A DNA stretch of 64,000 nt from Ramlibacter agri (GCF_012927085.1 NZ_JABBFX010000001.1:1860001-1924000); one strand, 5' to 3'; shown: positions 52,727 through 63,336, numbered from the stretch's first letter. Made by a program: numbers and translations. The notes: generated by a model from the sequence alone, not told the origin.

Positions 52727-53455
52727 ATGGCCGAGAGCATGTACTACGAGAAGCCGGTGCTGCTGGATCGCGTGCGGCATCGCCAGCGGCGCGTGCGCCC
52801 CAGCACCAGCTTCGGCTTCGCCCGCAAGGCCAATTCGCTGTACCTGGCCGGCGTCGAGTTCGGCGAGGCCTGCAAGGAATACGCCGTGGTCTTCACGCGC
52901 GGCGGCAACGGCAGGATCGTGCCGGTGGTGATGCTGGGGCTGCGCAGCCGCGAGAACCTGTTCGTCGACGCGCAGGACCGCTGGACCGGCCGCTACGTGC
53001 CGGCCTTCGTGCGCCGCTATCCCTTCGTGCTGGCGGAGCTGCCGGGACAGTCGCTGGGCGTCTGCATCGACGAAGCCTACCCCGGCCTCAACGAGACGGA
53101 AGGCGAGGCGCTGTTCGATGCCGAGGGCCGCGACACGCCTTACCTGCGCAACGCGCTGGACTTCCTGACGCAGTACCAGCGCGAGTACGTGCGCACCGAA
53201 GCCTTCTGCCAGCGGCTGGAGCAGGCGGGCCTGCTGACCGAAATGAATGCGCGCGCCGACCTGGTGGACGGCCGCAGCTTCACCGTGGGCAGCCTGCTGG
53301 TGGTCGACGAGAAGAAGCTGCTGGCGCTGCCGGACGCGGTGGCGCTGTCCCTGTTCCGCAGCGGCGAGATGCACCTGGTCTCGATGCACCTGTTGTCGCT
53401 GTCGAACATGCAGCGGCTGGTCGACAAGGTCGCCCAGGCGCAGCAACAGCAGTGA
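52727..53455 (+). CDS. SapC-family protein
   Basis: 242 residues from ATG 52727 behind GAGAGGGGAACG. YYEKPVLLDRVRHRQRRVRP and SLYLAGVEFGEACKEYAVVF are typical of the SapC family, named after a Campylobacter S-layer-associated protein. FVRRYPFVLAELPGQSLGVC and SMHLLSLSNMQRLVDK are further family marks. No signal peptide. Function is unknown; it may share the transcript of the CNNM gene. It converges with the next gene across 6 bp. Confidence 0.87.
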   Translation: MAESMYYEKPVLLDRVRHRQRRVRPSTSFGFARKANSLYLAGVEFGEACKEYAVVFTRGGNGRIVPVVMLGLRSRENLFVDAQDRWTGRYVPAFVRRYPFVLAELPGQSLGVCIDEAYPGLNETEGEALFDAEGRDTPYLRNALDFLTQYQREYVRTEAFCQRLEQAGLLTEMNARADLVDGRSFTVGSLLVVDEKKLLALPDAVALSLFRSGEMHLVSMHLLSLSNMQRLVDKVAQAQQQQ

Positions 53456-53461
53456 CCGGCG

Positions 53462-53788
53462 TCAGGCCCCCGACTGCGCGAAGCGGCGGGGGTCGATGAC
53501 CTCCAGCGCGCCTTCCGACACCCACTGGCGCAGCATCTCTTCCAGCTTGTGCGGCTCCATGCGCACGCGCGACAGGATCCACTGCCGGTTCACCGGCCGG
53601 CTGCTCATGACGGACAGCACCCGGTAGATGTCCAGCGTGCGGCCCGCCTCGGGCAGGCGCGGCCAGGCTTTCAGCCGGTAGATCAGGTCCCCACCGAGAT
53701 GGAACTCCTCGGGCGGCCGCAAGGGAGCCCATCCCCTGACGCCGACGGCGCCCAACAACCGGCGCAAGGGTTCCAGAAACAGTGACAT
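53462..53788 (-). CDS. Hypothetical small protein with winged-helix-like end
   Basis: 108 residues. The C-terminal half reads RTLDIYRVLSVMSSRPVNRQ then WILSRVRMEPHKLEEMLRQW and GALEVIDPRR, a helix-helix-strand order compatible with a winged helix. No family recognised. CAGGAGGAC lies 11 nt before ATG 53788 and is part of a GGAGGA...TCCTCC inverted repeat. Probably DNA- or protein-binding, but this is a weak inference. Confidence 0.6.
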   Translation of the reverse strand: MSLFLEPLRRLLGAVGVRGWAPLRPPEEFHLGGDLIYRLKAWPRLPEAGRTLDIYRVLSVMSSRPVNRQWILSRVRMEPHKLEEMLRQWVSEGALEVIDPRRFAQSGA

Positions 53789-53873
53789 GGAGGAAAGTGT
53801 CCTCCTGCCTCAAGCTCGGCCATTAGGGCGAATCGCGGCGCGCAACTCAGCCTTTTGCTTAAACAACAGGACC

Positions 53874-54254
53874 TCACCCGGCCAGGGCTCGAACCGTCGC
53901 GAAGCCCAGGCCGGTCAACAGTAGAGAGCCTGCCAGGTGGACCGCCGCGATTGTGAGCGCCCACCCCGGTTGACCTTGCTGCAGTTGCATCACGACCTCG
54001 GCCGAAAAGGTGGAGAACGTCGTCAGGCCGCCCAGGAAGCCGGTGATCACGAACAGGCGCACCTGCGGCGGCAGCTCCGGCCGCATCGCCAGCCAGGCGG
54101 CCGCGATGCCGATGACGTAGCCCCCCAGCAGGTTGGCCGCCAGCGTCCCGAGCGGGAGGTTGGGCCAGAGGGCATTGAGCCGGGTGGACAGGACCCAGCG
54201 CAGCAGCGCGCCCAGGGCGGCGCCCACGCTGATGGAAACGATGGAGCTCAGCAT
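53874..54254 (-). CDS. crcB: Fluoride channel CrcB/Fluc
   Basis: 126 residues with four membrane helices. [15 protein letters not shown] (N-terminal GxxxGxxxRW), [17 protein letters not shown] (channel Asn) and [19 protein letters not shown] (Phe box and sodium-site Thr-Ser) are all present. It exports fluoride as a dual-topology dimer. A TATAAG hexamer (54267-54262) lies 7 nt before the ATG, so a near-leaderless mRNA is likely and there is no space for a fluoride riboswitch. Confidence 0.94.
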   Translation of the reverse strand: MLSSIVSISVGAALGALLRWVLSTRLNALWPNLPLGTLAANLLGGYVIGIAAAWLAMRPELPPQVRLFVITGFLGGLTTFSTFSAEVVMQLQQGQPGWALTIAAVHLAGSLLLTGLGFATVRALAG

Positions 54255-54326
54255 GGCCGCTCTTATACACGCTGGACTCCCACCGCCCAGAGGACCGGTC
54301 TGCAAGAATGTCCTGGCGCAGCCGCC

Positions 54327-56738
54327 ATGCACGAGAACAAGAAGCCAGCACCTTCCCCCGCCCCGGACCGTCCGTTCGCCGCGCTGCTGGCGTTGGCCTA
54401 CCTGGCCGTGGGACTGCTGTGGATCGCCTTCTCCGACGAAACCGGCATCCTGCTGTTCTCCAGCGCCGAGGCGCTGACGCGCTTCCAGACCTGGAAGGGC
54501 GCGGGCTTCGTCACGGCCACCGCGGTGCTGGTGTTCGTGCTGGCCTCGCGCCGCACGCGCCGCGAAGCCGCGGAACTGCCGTTGCGCGCCGGCGCCAGCC
54601 TGCGCGTGCTGCTCACCGGCCTGGTGCTGGTGACGGCGGCGCCGCTGGTGGTGCTGCTTGGCTACAACCTGGTGCGCCAGACGCACGGCCGGGTGGAGGA
54701 AGCCAATGCGCTGGTCCAGGGCGTCGCCAGCAGCACGGCGACGGACGCCCTGGCCACCCTCGACCAGCAAAGGCGCCTGGGCCGCCAGCTGGCGCAGCGT
54801 CCACTGGTGCAGGCGCTGGACGCGGGCCGCTGCGACCCGCTGCTGGACCAGCTGGTCTCGCTGCATGGCGACCTGGCCAACCTCGTCGTGCTCGACGCGC
54901 GCGGCGATGCGGTCTGCGCCGCCCGGCCCGACCGCCATGTGCGGGTAGCCGTCGAGGCCCTGCGCGGACTGCCACAAGGCCTGCTGAGCCCGGCCTTCGT
55001 GGTGCCGGAAGGCTTCGCGCTGGCGCTCACGTTGCCGCTGCCTGACGGAGCCGGCAGCCTGCAGCTGGTGCTGGCCGAGGACATGCTGGAGCGACTGGTG
55101 CAGGCCGATGCGCAGCAGGGCGTGAGTTCCGCGCTGGTCACGGTCGGAGGCTACGTGCTGGCGCGCGACCCGCTCGTTCCGGGGCTGGTCGGCCGGCAGA
55201 TGCCGAACCTCGCGCGCTTCGTCGAGGTGCTGCAGCGCGGCGGCAACTCGCTCACGGCGCGTGGCATCGACGGCGTCGAGCGCTTCTATGGAATGCGGGC
55301 GGTCGGCAATTCGGGGCTGGTCGCCATCGCGGGCGTCGACGTGGGCCGCACCTTCGGGCCGGTGCGCGTGGGCGTGCTGCGGGCGCTGGGCCTGACGCTG
55401 GCGGTGCTGCTGGCGGCCAGCCTGCTGATCACGGCGCTGGTGCGTCGCATCGCCGGCCCGATGCACGCGCTGGCGCGAGCCGCCGAAGCCGTGGCGGCCG
55501 GCGAAGCCGAGCGCCGCGCGCCGGAAGGCGGCCCGCGCGAACTGGCCCGCGTCGCGCGCCAGTTCAACCACATGCTGGACCGGCTGCCGGCGCTGGAACA
55601 CGAGCTGCGCGAGAGCGAATCGCGCCACCGCACGTTGCTGGAAAAGCTCGCGCGCAACATCCCCGGCATGATCTTCCAGATGCGCGTGCATCCGCCGGGG
55701 CCCATCACGCTGCCCTTCGCGAGCGATGCCATCGAACCGATGTTCGAGGTGACGCCGGAGCAGGCGCGCATCGACGCGGCACCGGTGTTCGCGCGCATCC
55801 ACCCCGAGGACGCGGCAGGGGTGAATCGGGCGCTGGAAGAGGCCGCCGCGCGCCTGGGCCCGATCGCCATCGAATACCGCGTGGTGTTGTCGACCGGCGT
55901 GCGCCACTACCTCACGTATTCGCAACCCGATCGCGCCGACGGCGGCGAGCTGTGGCACGGTTGCACGGTGGACGTGACGCCGCTGAAGCAGGCGCAGCTG
56001 GCGCTGAGCGAGGCCAACGAGCAACTGGAGGAGCGCGTGTCCGACCGCACGCGCGAGCTCGCCGCGGCCAACGAATCGCTGGAGGCCTTCTCCTATTCGG
56101 TGGCGCACGACCTGCGCGCGCCGCTGCGGGCCATCGAAGGCTTTGCCGACGCCTTGCCCGGCCTGCTGCAGCGCGACCCGGAGCGCGTGCGCCGGCTGGT
56201 GGACCGCATCGCCGCCAATACCGCGCAGATGGGCCGCATGATCGATGGCCTGCTGGCCGTCGCGCATGCCGGCAAGGGCGAGCTGGCGGAGCGCACGGTG
56301 AGGCAGGAGGCGCTGGTGCGCGAGATCCTCGCGCAGCTGCAGCCGCCGCCCTGCATGCAGGTGGAGATCGGGCCCTTGCCTTCCGTGCATGCGGACCCGG
56401 CGAGCCTGCGCCAGGTCTGGTGGAACCTGCTGTCCAACGCCGTGAAGTTCACCGGCCGGCAGGCGCAGGGGCGCATCGTGGTGGGCTGCGAGCCCCGCGG
56501 CAGCGAGCTCGCCTTCTACGTGCGCGACAACGGCTCCGGCTTCGATCCAGCTTTTGCGGGCCGCCTGTTCACCGCCTTCCAGCGCCTGCATGCCGCCGAC
56601 GAATTCGAGGGCAACGGCATCGGGCTGGCGCTCGCGCGCCGCGTGGTGGAGCGGCATGGCGGCCGCATGTGGGCCGAGGGCAGTGCGGGGGCGGGCGCGA
56701 CGTTCTGGTTCAGCCTGCCGGCGAGCCGCGCGGTTTGA
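54327..56738 (+). CDS. Membrane sensor histidine kinase with PAS domain
   Basis: 803 residues from ATG 54327. Three hydrophobic segments occur near 18-40, 55-72 and 90-112. A large presumably periplasmic sensor region spans about 115-345, another membrane helix lies near 352-372 ([19 protein letters not shown]), then HAMP ([20 protein letters not shown]), a PAS domain (about 440-555), a HisKA helix with [18 protein letters not shown] (His594), and HATPase with [12 protein letters not shown] and [14 protein letters not shown]. The bacteriophytochrome-like HisKA type suggests it phosphorylates a separate receiver. It converges with the hybrid kinase operon across hairpin copy 3. Confidence 0.9.
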   Translation: MHENKKPAPSPAPDRPFAALLALAYLAVGLLWIAFSDETGILLFSSAEALTRFQTWKGAGFVTATAVLVFVLASRRTRREAAELPLRAGASLRVLLTGLVLVTAAPLVVLLGYNLVRQTHGRVEEANALVQGVASSTATDALATLDQQRRLGRQLAQRPLVQALDAGRCDPLLDQLVSLHGDLANLVVLDARGDAVCAARPDRHVRVAVEALRGLPQGLLSPAFVVPEGFALALTLPLPDGAGSLQLVLAEDMLERLVQADAQQGVSSALVTVGGYVLARDPLVPGLVGRQMPNLARFVEVLQRGGNSLTARGIDGVERFYGMRAVGNSGLVAIAGVDVGRTFGPVRVGVLRALGLTLAVLLAASLLITALVRRIAGPMHALARAAEAVAAGEAERRAPEGGPRELARVARQFNHMLDRLPALEHELRESESRHRTLLEKLARNIPGMIFQMRVHPPGPITLPFASDAIEPMFEVTPEQARIDAAPVFARIHPEDAAGVNRALEEAAARLGPIAIEYRVVLSTGVRHYLTYSQPDRADGGELWHGCTVDVTPLKQAQLALSEANEQLEERVSDRTRELAAANESLEAFSYSVAHDLRAPLRAIEGFADALPGLLQRDPERVRRLVDRIAANTAQMGRMIDGLLAVAHAGKGELAERTVRQEALVREILAQLQPPPCMQVEIGPLPSVHADPASLRQVWWNLLSNAVKFTGRQAQGRIVVGCEPRGSELAFYVRDNGSGFDPAFAGRLFTAFQRLHAADEFEGNGIGLALARRVVERHGGRMWAEGSAGAGATFWFSLPASRAV

Positions 56739-56746
56739 GTCCGCAG

Positions 56747-56769
56747 GGTGCGCAGCCTTGCTGCGCACC
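56747..56769. repeat. GGTGCGC hairpin repeat, copy 3
   Basis: GGTGCGCAGC, loop CTT, GCTGCGCACC: a perfect 10-bp stem in the convergent gap between the two kinase genes. The flank CACCGCGCGGGAC also matches the flank of copy 1 (CACCGCGCGAGGAC). Confidence 0.8.
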
Positions 56770-56795
56770 GCGCGGGACCGCGGCCCGGACGACCG

Positions 56796-59700
56796 TCAGT
56801 CCGGCCAGCCCTGCACGGCCTCGCGCGTCCCCTCCCAGAGGCTGCGCAAACGTGCTGCACGTTCCGCGCCATCGGCCGGAACCCCTTCCTTCGCCTGCGC
56901 CTCCAGCTCGCCCGACGCGACATGCAGCGCCGTCGCGCCCACGTTGCCCGCCGCGCCCTTCAGCGCATGGGCCGCCGTCGCCAGCGCGCCTGCGTCGTGC
57001 GCCGCCAGCGCGGCGTCGATGGCGTCCAGCCGCACCGGCGTGTCCTGCAGGAACAGCGCGATGACTTCCTTCGTCATCGTCAGTTCCTCGTCGTCGAACT
57101 CGCGGAACTCCTCCAGCCGTGCGAAGTCGACCAGCGCCGCTTCGGGCACCGCGGCGGCTGCGGGTGCCGGCGGGGCAGCAAGGGCGCGCCCGGCAATCCA
57201 CTTCTCGAGCGCTTGCGCCAGCGCCGCCACCTGCAGCGGCTTGGTGAGGTAGTCGTCCATGCCGGCCGCCTCGCAGCGCTCGCGGTCCTCGGCCGAAGCT
57301 GCCGCGGTCACGGCAATGATCGGCGGTGCCGCCTTGCCGCGCGCGGCCTGGATCTGCCGCGTGGCCTGCAGGCCGTCGACGTCCGGCATGTTGACGTCCA
57401 TCAGGATGGCGTCGATGCGCTGGCCATGCGCTGCCGCGTGCGCCACGGCTTCCACGGCCTCGCGGCCATCGGTGGCGGTGCGCATTTCGTAGCCCAGCTT
57501 CATCAGCATCGCGCAGGCCACCTTCAGGTTGACCGCGTTGTCGTCGGCCACCAGCACCGTGGCGTCCTTGCGCACCGAGCCGCCGGCGACGGCGGCGCCA
57601 CTGGCAGCCGACTCCTCCGCGGTGACGCAGCGCAGGATGGTCTCGAACAGCTGGTTCTGGCGCGCCGGCTTCAGGAGCCGCGCCTGGAACAGCGCCGCGG
57701 TCTCGTCGCCCGCCGGCATGAAGCCGGAGCTGAGGAGCACGAGCGGAATGCGCGCGAAGCGCGTGTCGGCCTTGAGTTCGCTCGCCAGCGCCACGCCATC
57801 CATCTCCGGCATGTGCATGTCGGTGACGATCACGTCCGGCAGCGCGGTCATCGCCCGCAGCAGGTCCAGCGCGTCGGCGCCCGACTCGGCCGAGCGCACT
57901 TCCATGCCCCACAGCTGCAGCTGGCGCGTGAGCACGCGCACGTTGGTCTGGTGGTCGTCCACCACCAGCACGCGGATCGCCTTCAGCCGGCCGGCGTCGA
58001 TCGGCTGCAGCGCCTCGGTCAGTTCGGTCACCGTCGCCGGCAGCGTGAACCAGAAGGTGGACCCGCGGCCCGCTTCGCTCTCCACGCCGATCTCGCCGCC
58101 CATCAGCTCCACCAGGCGCTTGCAGATCGCCAGGCCCAGGCCGGTGCCGCCGTACTTGCGCGTGGTGGACGCATCGCCCTGCGTGAAGGCGGAGAACAGC
58201 GCCTGCTGCCGCTCGGGCGGGATGCCGATGCCGGTGTCGCTGACGCGGAACTCCAGCAGCGCGCGCCCCGAGCCATCGGGTGCCGCGCGCGAACGCAGGT
58301 GCACCGCCACCTCGCCGCGCGCGGTGAACTTCACGGCGTTGTTCACCAGGTTGATCAGCACCTGGCGGATGCGCGTGATGTCGCCCTTGATCGCGCCCGG
58401 CACGGCGCCGGGGCCATGTTCGGGGATGTCGATGATCAGCTCCAGGCCCTTGTCGCGCGCCCGCGGCGCGGCGATGTCGCAGGCCTCTTCGACGGCGCCG
58501 CGCACGCTGAGCGGCTCGGATTCCAGGTCCAGCTTGCCCGATTCGATCTTGGAGAAGTCGAGCACGTCGTTGATCACCGCCAGCAGCTGGTCGCTGGAGA
58601 CGCGGATCGTCTGCAGGTAGTCGCGCTGCTCCGGGTTCAGCGGCGTCTCGGCCAGCAGCGTGCTCATGCCCACCACGCCGTTCAGCGGCGTGCGGATCTC
58701 GTGGCTCATGGTGGCGAGGAAGGCGGCCTTGGCCTGCGCGGCGGCCAGCGCCTCCTCGCGCGAGGCTTCCAGTTCCGCGGTGCGCTTGGCCACCCGCGCT
58801 TCCAGCGTCTCGTTGGCCTGCTGCAGCGCGACGGCGTCGGCTTCCACCTGGCGGCGGTAGGACTGCAGCTGCTCGCCGCTGTCATGCAGCACCTCGCCCA
58901 GGCGATGCAGTTCGCGGATGCGCGTGCCGCCCTCGACCGGCGGCACCTCGCCGCGCCCCAGCTGTTCGGCCGCGGCCGACAGCCGGCCCAGGCGCTTGCC
59001 GAAGCCGCGTGCGAGCAGGAAGGCGATCAGCGTGCCCAGGATGACCAGGCCTGCGCCCCAGATCACGGCGTTGCGCATGGCGCGCTGGATGTCGCCGGTG
59101 AAGTCGCTCTCGGGCGCCGCCACCACCAGCGTCCAGTGCAGGCCGTAGGCTTCGCCGAAGGGCCGAGCCATCATCAGCACCGCGCCGCCTGGGGCGGCGA
59201 TGCGCTGCAGCCGCGTGTCGGCCTGCACGCTGTCGGCGTCGCGCTGCGCGCGCAGGCCTTCCAGCGCCGCGAAGCCGGCGCGGATGACGGGGTTGGCGCT
59301 GTCGCGCGGGCTGCGCAGCGCGCCGCCGGGCGCGACCAGCGCATCGCCGGCGGAGCTGGCCGCCAGCGCGCCGCGTTCGTCGACGACGAAGGCGCCGCCA
59401 TGGGAGCTGATGTGCTGCGTGCGCAGCATGGTGCCGAGCTGCGCCAGGTAAAGGTCGGCGGCGAACACGCCGGCCGCGCCACCGTCGGTGTCGAACACCG
59501 GCTGCGCCAGGCTCACCATGAGCTGGCGGCCGTCCGGGGCCGTGCGGACCGGCGTGAAGACGCGCCCGCGCGCTTCCATCGCGGCGCGGTACCAGGGGCT
59601 GGTGCGCGGCTCGAAGCCGGCGCTGGCCACCGCGAGCGGGTGGCTGCGGTCGCCGGGCTCGCGCGCCAGCCAGGAACTGAAGCCGGCACCGGCCGCCCCG

Positions 59701-60104
59701 CGCTGGCCGACCTGGATGCCATCCGGCGTGGCCGTCAGGCCGAAATATTCGCCGCGCAGGTTGGCGAAGTGCACGGCGCGCACCCCGGTCGACTGGCGCG
59801 CCAGCACGAAAGCCATCGGCTCGAAGCGGGCCGGCTCGCGCAGCCACTGGCGGGCGCGCTCGAGGTCCGCCGCGCCGGGGCGTTCGGGGAACAGGCCGTT
59901 CATCGCATCGTTCGCCTGCGCGAACTGGTGCTCGGTGCCGGCCTGCACGACGGCGGCCACCTGGGTCAGCAGGCGGCCGGCCAGTTCCTCGACCGAATCG
60001 TTGGCGGCGTGCCCCAGCAGCCAGGCCACCGCCAGTGCCGGCACGGTGGCCAGCAGCACCATCGGTGCGGTCAGGACCCGCCCCAGCGGCACCATGCGGC
60101 TCAT
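56796..60104 (-). CDS. Hybrid sensor kinase: sensor - HisKA - HATPase - REC - REC - Hpt
   Basis: 1102 residues. TM1 at about 8-30, a dCache-like extracytoplasmic sensor at 35-335 ([20 protein letters not shown] is the typical dCache line), TM2 at 345-366, HAMP-like and coiled coil to 455. HisKA is [11 protein letters not shown] with His468, HATPase has [10 protein letters not shown] and GGTGLGLAI near 585-660. First receiver Asp762 ([11 protein letters not shown]), second receiver Asp903 ([11 protein letters not shown]), Hpt His1046 ([10 protein letters not shown]). This is a complete phosphorelay in one chain. ATG 60104 overlaps the stop of the receiver-cyclase gene (ATGA). Output is probably that receiver or the OmpR regulator upstream. 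Confidence 0.92.
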   Translation of the reverse strand: MSRMVPLGRVLTAPMVLLATVPALAVAWLLGHAANDSVEELAGRLLTQVAAVVQAGTEHQFAQANDAMNGLFPERPGAADLERARQWLREPARFEPMAFVLARQSTGVRAVHFANLRGEYFGLTATPDGIQVGQRGAAGAGFSSWLAREPGDRSHPLAVASAGFEPRTSPWYRAAMEARGRVFTPVRTAPDGRQLMVSLAQPVFDTDGGAAGVFAADLYLAQLGTMLRTQHISSHGGAFVVDERGALAASSAGDALVAPGGALRSPRDSANPVIRAGFAALEGLRAQRDADSVQADTRLQRIAAPGGAVLMMARPFGEAYGLHWTLVVAAPESDFTGDIQRAMRNAVIWGAGLVILGTLIAFLLARGFGKRLGRLSAAAEQLGRGEVPPVEGGTRIRELHRLGEVLHDSGEQLQSYRRQVEADAVALQQANETLEARVAKRTAELEASREEALAAAQAKAAFLATMSHEIRTPLNGVVGMSTLLAETPLNPEQRDYLQTIRVSSDQLLAVINDVLDFSKIESGKLDLESEPLSVRGAVEEACDIAAPRARDKGLELIIDIPEHGPGAVPGAIKGDITRIRQVLINLVNNAVKFTARGEVAVHLRSRAAPDGSGRALLEFRVSDTGIGIPPERQQALFSAFTQGDASTTRKYGGTGLGLAICKRLVELMGGEIGVESEAGRGSTFWFTLPATVTELTEALQPIDAGRLKAIRVLVVDDHQTNVRVLTRQLQLWGMEVRSAESGADALDLLRAMTALPDVIVTDMHMPEMDGVALASELKADTRFARIPLVLLSSGFMPAGDETAALFQARLLKPARQNQLFETILRCVTAEESAASGAAVAGGSVRKDATVLVADDNAVNLKVACAMLMKLGYEMRTATDGREAVEAVAHAAAHGQRIDAILMDVNMPDVDGLQATRQIQAARGKAAPPIIAVTAAASAEDRERCEAAGMDDYLTKPLQVAALAQALEKWIAGRALAAPPAPAAAAVPEAALVDFARLEEFREFDDEELTMTKEVIALFLQDTPVRLDAIDAALAAHDAGALATAAHALKGAAGNVGATALHVASGELEAQAKEGVPADGAERAARLRSLWEGTREAVQGWPD

Positions 60105-61234
60105 TCCTCTTCGCCCGCCGGCGGCGCCAGGCCGACGAGTTCGGCCGCGTCGACCGGCTGGCCGCGGCCAGGCAGCTCCAGCAGGGCGCGGCGCTCGGTG
60201 CGCACCGCGCCCGTCACCATGCGCAGGGTCGTGACGCTCACGACCGCGGGCCAGCCCAGCCCCTGCGCCTGGCGCTGCAGCGCCATCGTCGTGCTCACCA
60301 CGTCGCCCACCGGCAGCTTCTGTTCGCCGCCATGCAGGCCGTCCTGCAGCAAGGTCAGCGTGACCGGGCCGCTGTTCAGCGCCACGTTCACGGAGAAGGG
60401 CGGCAGCGAACGCCCGGGATAGTTGCTCTCCAGCAACTTGGCGATGCCGCGTCCCGCTTCCACCAGGCCCAGCGCAGTGCGGGCCGCGCGCAGTCCGTGG
60501 TTGACGGTCCGCGTGTTGTTGTCGTCGCAGAAGACGGCCAGCAGGCCTTCGCCGATGAACTGCATGTGCCGCGCGCCGAACAGGTGGGCGGCGTCGTTGG
60601 CGCTGCCGTAGAACTTCTTGACCAGCTCGGCCAGTTCGTTCGGTTCCAGCTTCTGCGCGACTTCGGCGTAGCGCGGGATGTCGACGAACAGCACCGTGGC
60701 CGAGTCGAAGCGCTCGTCGCCGGTGCCGCCGGCGCCCGTGGGCCAGCGCTCGCTGAGTTCGTGCGCCAGCCGCGTTTCGTACAGCCGCGCCAGCTCGTGG
60801 CGCTGCTCCACCAGCGCATGCTGCACGGCCGATTCGATGGCCAGCGCCTGCAGGTTGGCCTGCACCTGCCGCTTGTTCAGCTGGGCACTGACTGCGTCGC
60901 GCAGCTCGCCGGGGCGGAAGGGCTTGGTGATGTAGTCATCGGCGCCCGAAGTCATGCCGATGCGCATGTGCGCGCGCTCCTGCAGGGAGGTGAGCAGGAT
61001 GACGGGCGTGGCGGCCAGCTCCGGCGTCTGGCGCAGCTGGGCCAGCATGTCGAACCCGTTCATTTCGGGCATCTGCACGTCGCTGATCACCAGGTCGGGC
61101 CTGCGGCCGGCGCACAGCAGCAGGCCGGCGCGGCCGTTTTCGGCCTGGGCAACCTCGTGGCCGTCCTTCCTCAGCACCGAGCTGACGAGCGTGCGTGTGG
61201 CCGCGTCGTCCTCCATCAGAACGATCCATGCCAT
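60101..61234 (-). CDS. Response regulator fused to a degenerate class III cyclase domain
   Basis: 377 residues. The receiver (1-120) has Asp9-Asp10, phosphoacceptor Asp52 ([12 protein letters not shown]) and Lys104. A helical linker leads to an adenylate/guanylate-cyclase-like domain (about 175-345) starting [19 protein letters not shown]. First metal residue Asp185 is kept, but the second is Glu229 (IGEGLLAVF instead of IGDG), and the transition-state Asn and Arg of 'VVNxAARL' are Ser314 and Ala318 ([12 protein letters not shown]). The domain is therefore probably catalytically weak or inactive, perhaps a nucleotide sensor or protein-interaction output. Coupled by 4 nt to the hybrid kinase. 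Confidence 0.88.
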   Translation of the reverse strand: MAWIVLMEDDAATRTLVSSVLRKDGHEVAQAENGRAGLLLCAGRRPDLVISDVQMPEMNGFDMLAQLRQTPELAATPVILLTSLQERAHMRIGMTSGADDYITKPFRPGELRDAVSAQLNKRQVQANLQALAIESAVQHALVEQRHELARLYETRLAHELSERWPTGAGGTGDERFDSATVLFVDIPRYAEVAQKLEPNELAELVKKFYGSANDAAHLFGARHMQFIGEGLLAVFCDDNNTRTVNHGLRAARTALGLVEAGRGIAKLLESNYPGRSLPPFSVNVALNSGPVTLTLLQDGLHGGEQKLPVGDVVSTTMALQRQAQGLGWPAVVSVTTLRMVTGAVRTERRALLELPGRGQPVDAAELVGLAPPAGEEE

Positions 61235-61314
61235 GGGGGGAAATTCCTTGGTGTAGCTTGGCGCGCCCGACTGCGGCGCGCCTCGACGGCATCTTACCGC
61301 CCGCCTGTGGTCGC

Positions 61315-61995
61315 TCAGCTACGCGAGTCGGGCGGCACGCGGTAGCCGACCCCGCGCACGGTCTGGATCAGGCTGTCGCCGAGCTTGCGGCGCAAGTGGT
61401 GCACATGCACTTCGACGGCGTTGCCGTCGCCGACGCGGTTGCCGCTGCGGGCCTGGATGTCGGCGCGCGACAGCGGCCGGGGCCGATCTTCCATCAGCGC
61501 CAGCAGGACCGCGAATTCCTGTTCGGTCAGGTCGACCTGCGCGCCGGCCTGTTGCACGCGCCGGCTTTGCGGGTCGAGCACGAGGTCGCGGTGGCGGATC
61601 TGCCCGGCCGCGATGGTGGTGCGCCGGCGCAGCAAGGCGCGCATCACGGCGCCCACCTCATCCAGGTGCACGGGCTTGATGACGTAGCCGTCGGCGCCCA
61701 GGTCCAGCGCCATCAGGCGCGAGCGCAGCTGGGAACGGGACGAGATGACCAGCACCGGCAGCTTGGGGTCCGGCAGCTCGCCAGGCGCGCCGCGGCGGAT
61801 CTTTTGCAGCAGGTCCGTGCCCTCGCCATCGGGCAGGCTCAGGTCCAGCAGCAGGATGTCGAACGCGGCGGTGCGCAGCGCCTGCCAGGCGCTGGCCAGG
61901 TCTTCGGCCTGCTGGTGGTGCCAGTGCTCGCGGCGCACGAGGCCCGCAAGCATGGCTGAGGTTGTCGGGTCGTCCTCGACGATCAGAACTCGCAT
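61315..61995 (-). CDS. OmpR-family response regulator
   Basis: 226 residues. The receiver domain has Glu7-Asp8-Asp9 (IVEDDPT), phosphoacceptor Asp51 (ILLLDLSLPDGEG) and a Lys in YVIKPVHLDE. The C-terminal winged helix reads DLTEQEFAVLLALMEDRPRP, HHLRRKLGDSLIQTVRGVGY. It resembles QseB/PmrA/TctD-type regulators. It is 80 bp upstream of the receiver-cyclase gene on the same strand, so the three genes may form one signalling unit with the hybrid kinase. Confidence 0.92.
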   Translation of the reverse strand: MRVLIVEDDPTTSAMLAGLVRREHWHHQQAEDLASAWQALRTAAFDILLLDLSLPDGEGTDLLQKIRRGAPGELPDPKLPVLVISSRSQLRSRLMALDLGADGYVIKPVHLDEVGAVMRALLRRRTTIAAGQIRHRDLVLDPQSRRVQQAGAQVDLTEQEFAVLLALMEDRPRPLSRADIQARSGNRVGDGNAVEVHVHHLRRKLGDSLIQTVRGVGYRVPPDSRS

Positions 61996-62103
61996 GCTTT
62001 ATCGGTGGGCAACAATCACGGGCTGGGATGCCCGTGCCGTCGAGGATATTGCATGCAGGGCCGGGTCATGGCCCGGCTGTCAGCTGAATGATGCCGTTGG
62101 TTT

Positions 62104-62415
62104 TCAAGCGGCCAGTTCGGGCTTGAGTTCCTGGATGGGGATGATGCCCTGGTCGCCGTCTTCATAGACGAGGAAGGCCACGTTGCCCATCTGGCGCCAG
62201 CAGGCCTGGAAGTTCTTGCCCTGGAACACGGCCGTGGCGGAGTGGAAGTCGGTCTGCTGCTCGCCTTCGAGGCGGCTCAGCACGAGCTCGCTCTGGCAAG
62301 CGCCGTCCGAAAGGCGGACGGAATCCTCGCCCTGGCGCGCGACCAGGTCCTGGGCGAAGGTGGGGGCTGCGGCGAGCGCGGCGGCGGCAGCGATAACGGC
62401 GACTAGGACTTTCAT
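62104..62415 (-). CDS. Small exported protein of unknown function
   Basis: 103 residues. Signal peptide MKVLVAVIAAAAALAAAP, cleavage near TFA-QDL; two Cys (GACQSE and QACWRQ) may form a disulphide in the periplasm. GGGAGAACC precedes ATG 62415. DGDQGIIPIQELKPE closes the protein. I do not recognise a named family; similar short proteins are common in Comamonadaceae. Confidence 0.75.
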   Translation of the reverse strand: MKVLVAVIAAAAALAAAPTFAQDLVARQGEDSVRLSDGACQSELVLSRLEGEQQTDFHSATAVFQGKNFQACWRQMGNVAFLVYEDGDQGIIPIQELKPELAA

Positions 62416-62637
62416 CAGGTTCTCCCGGTTGTTGGAGCGCTTCGTCAGCTTTCTTTCTGGAGGTCTGTTCCCGCGCTACGGGAGGAAATGCTCCGGCTTG
62501 CACCAGTCCAGGCGTGTAGGAGGCGCGGTGCCGGTGGCGTGCGCGAAAACCTGTTAATCCACGTGAAGATGCCCGCGCAAGGCGGGCACTTGGCTGACAG
62601 ACGTGACAGTGCGCGGCGCGGCCTCAGCGTGAAATTT

Positions 62638-63336
62638 TCAACTGAGTCCGCGCACCGGGATGCAGGCGCCGTGGACCGCGGAGGCTGGGTCGGAGGCGAG
62701 GAAGGAGATCACCTTGGCCAGCTGCGCGGGCGCGACCCAGCGCGCCGCGTCGGCCTTCGGCATCGCGGCGCGGTTGTCGGGCGTGTCGATGATGGTGGGC
62801 AGCACGCAATTGACGTTGACGCCCTGCTCGCGCAGTTCCGCCGCCATGGCTTCGGTGATGCGCATGACTTCGGACTTCGAGGCCACGTAGGCGCCCATGT
62901 TCGCGCTGCCTTGCAAGGCGGCGTAGGAGCCGACGTTGACCACTTTGCCGCGCCGGCGCGCCACCATGCCGGGCACCACGGCCTGCACCGCGTTCAGCAG
63001 GGTGCGCACGTTGATGTCGTGCATCTGCTGCCAGGTGCCCGGCGCCGTTGCATGCACGGGGTCGCCCATCGCAAAGCCGCCGGCGACGTTGCAGAGCACG
63101 TCGATGCCGCCGGCGCGCGCTTCCAGGTTGTGCACGGCCTGCTGCAGGCTGGCCGGATCCAGCAGGTCGGCGGCGACGAACAGGTGCAGCGAATCCTCGG
63201 CGCCGTACAGCGCCTGCAACTGCTCGCGCGAACGCGCCAGCAGCGCGAGGCGCTCGCCAGCCCGCGCGAATTCCGCCGCGACGGCGCGGCCCAGGTGGCC
63301 GGCGGCGCCGGTGATGAGGACGAGACGATTGGACAT
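62638..63336 (-). CDS. Short-chain dehydrogenase/reductase (SDR)
   Basis: 232 residues of the classical SDR type. LVLITGAAGHLGRAVAAEF is the NAD(P)-binding TGxxxGxG motif; CNVAGGFAM is the NAG-like motif; VVNVGSYAAL supplies the catalytic Ser and YVASK the Tyr-Lys pair (near 150-154). The substrate cannot be inferred. GAGGG lies close before ATG 63336 and a CACAAT hexamer just upstream. A long inverted repeat follows towards the solute-binding protein gene. Confidence 0.9.
   Translation of the reverse strand: MSNRLVLITGAAGHLGRAVAAEFARAGERLALLARSREQLQALYGAEDSLHLFVAADLLDPASLQQAVHNLEARAGGIDVLCNVAGGFAMGDPVHATAPGTWQQMHDINVRTLLNAVQAVVPGMVARRRGKVVNVGSYAALQGSANMGAYVASKSEVMRITEAMAAELREQGVNVNCVLPTIIDTPDNRAAMPKADAARWVAPAQLAKVISFLASDPASAVHGACIPVRGLS

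Noticed and set aside
54255..54330. Fluoride riboswitch upstream of crcB
   Set aside because: The -10 hexamer is 7 nt before the start codon and the characteristic conserved loops are not present.
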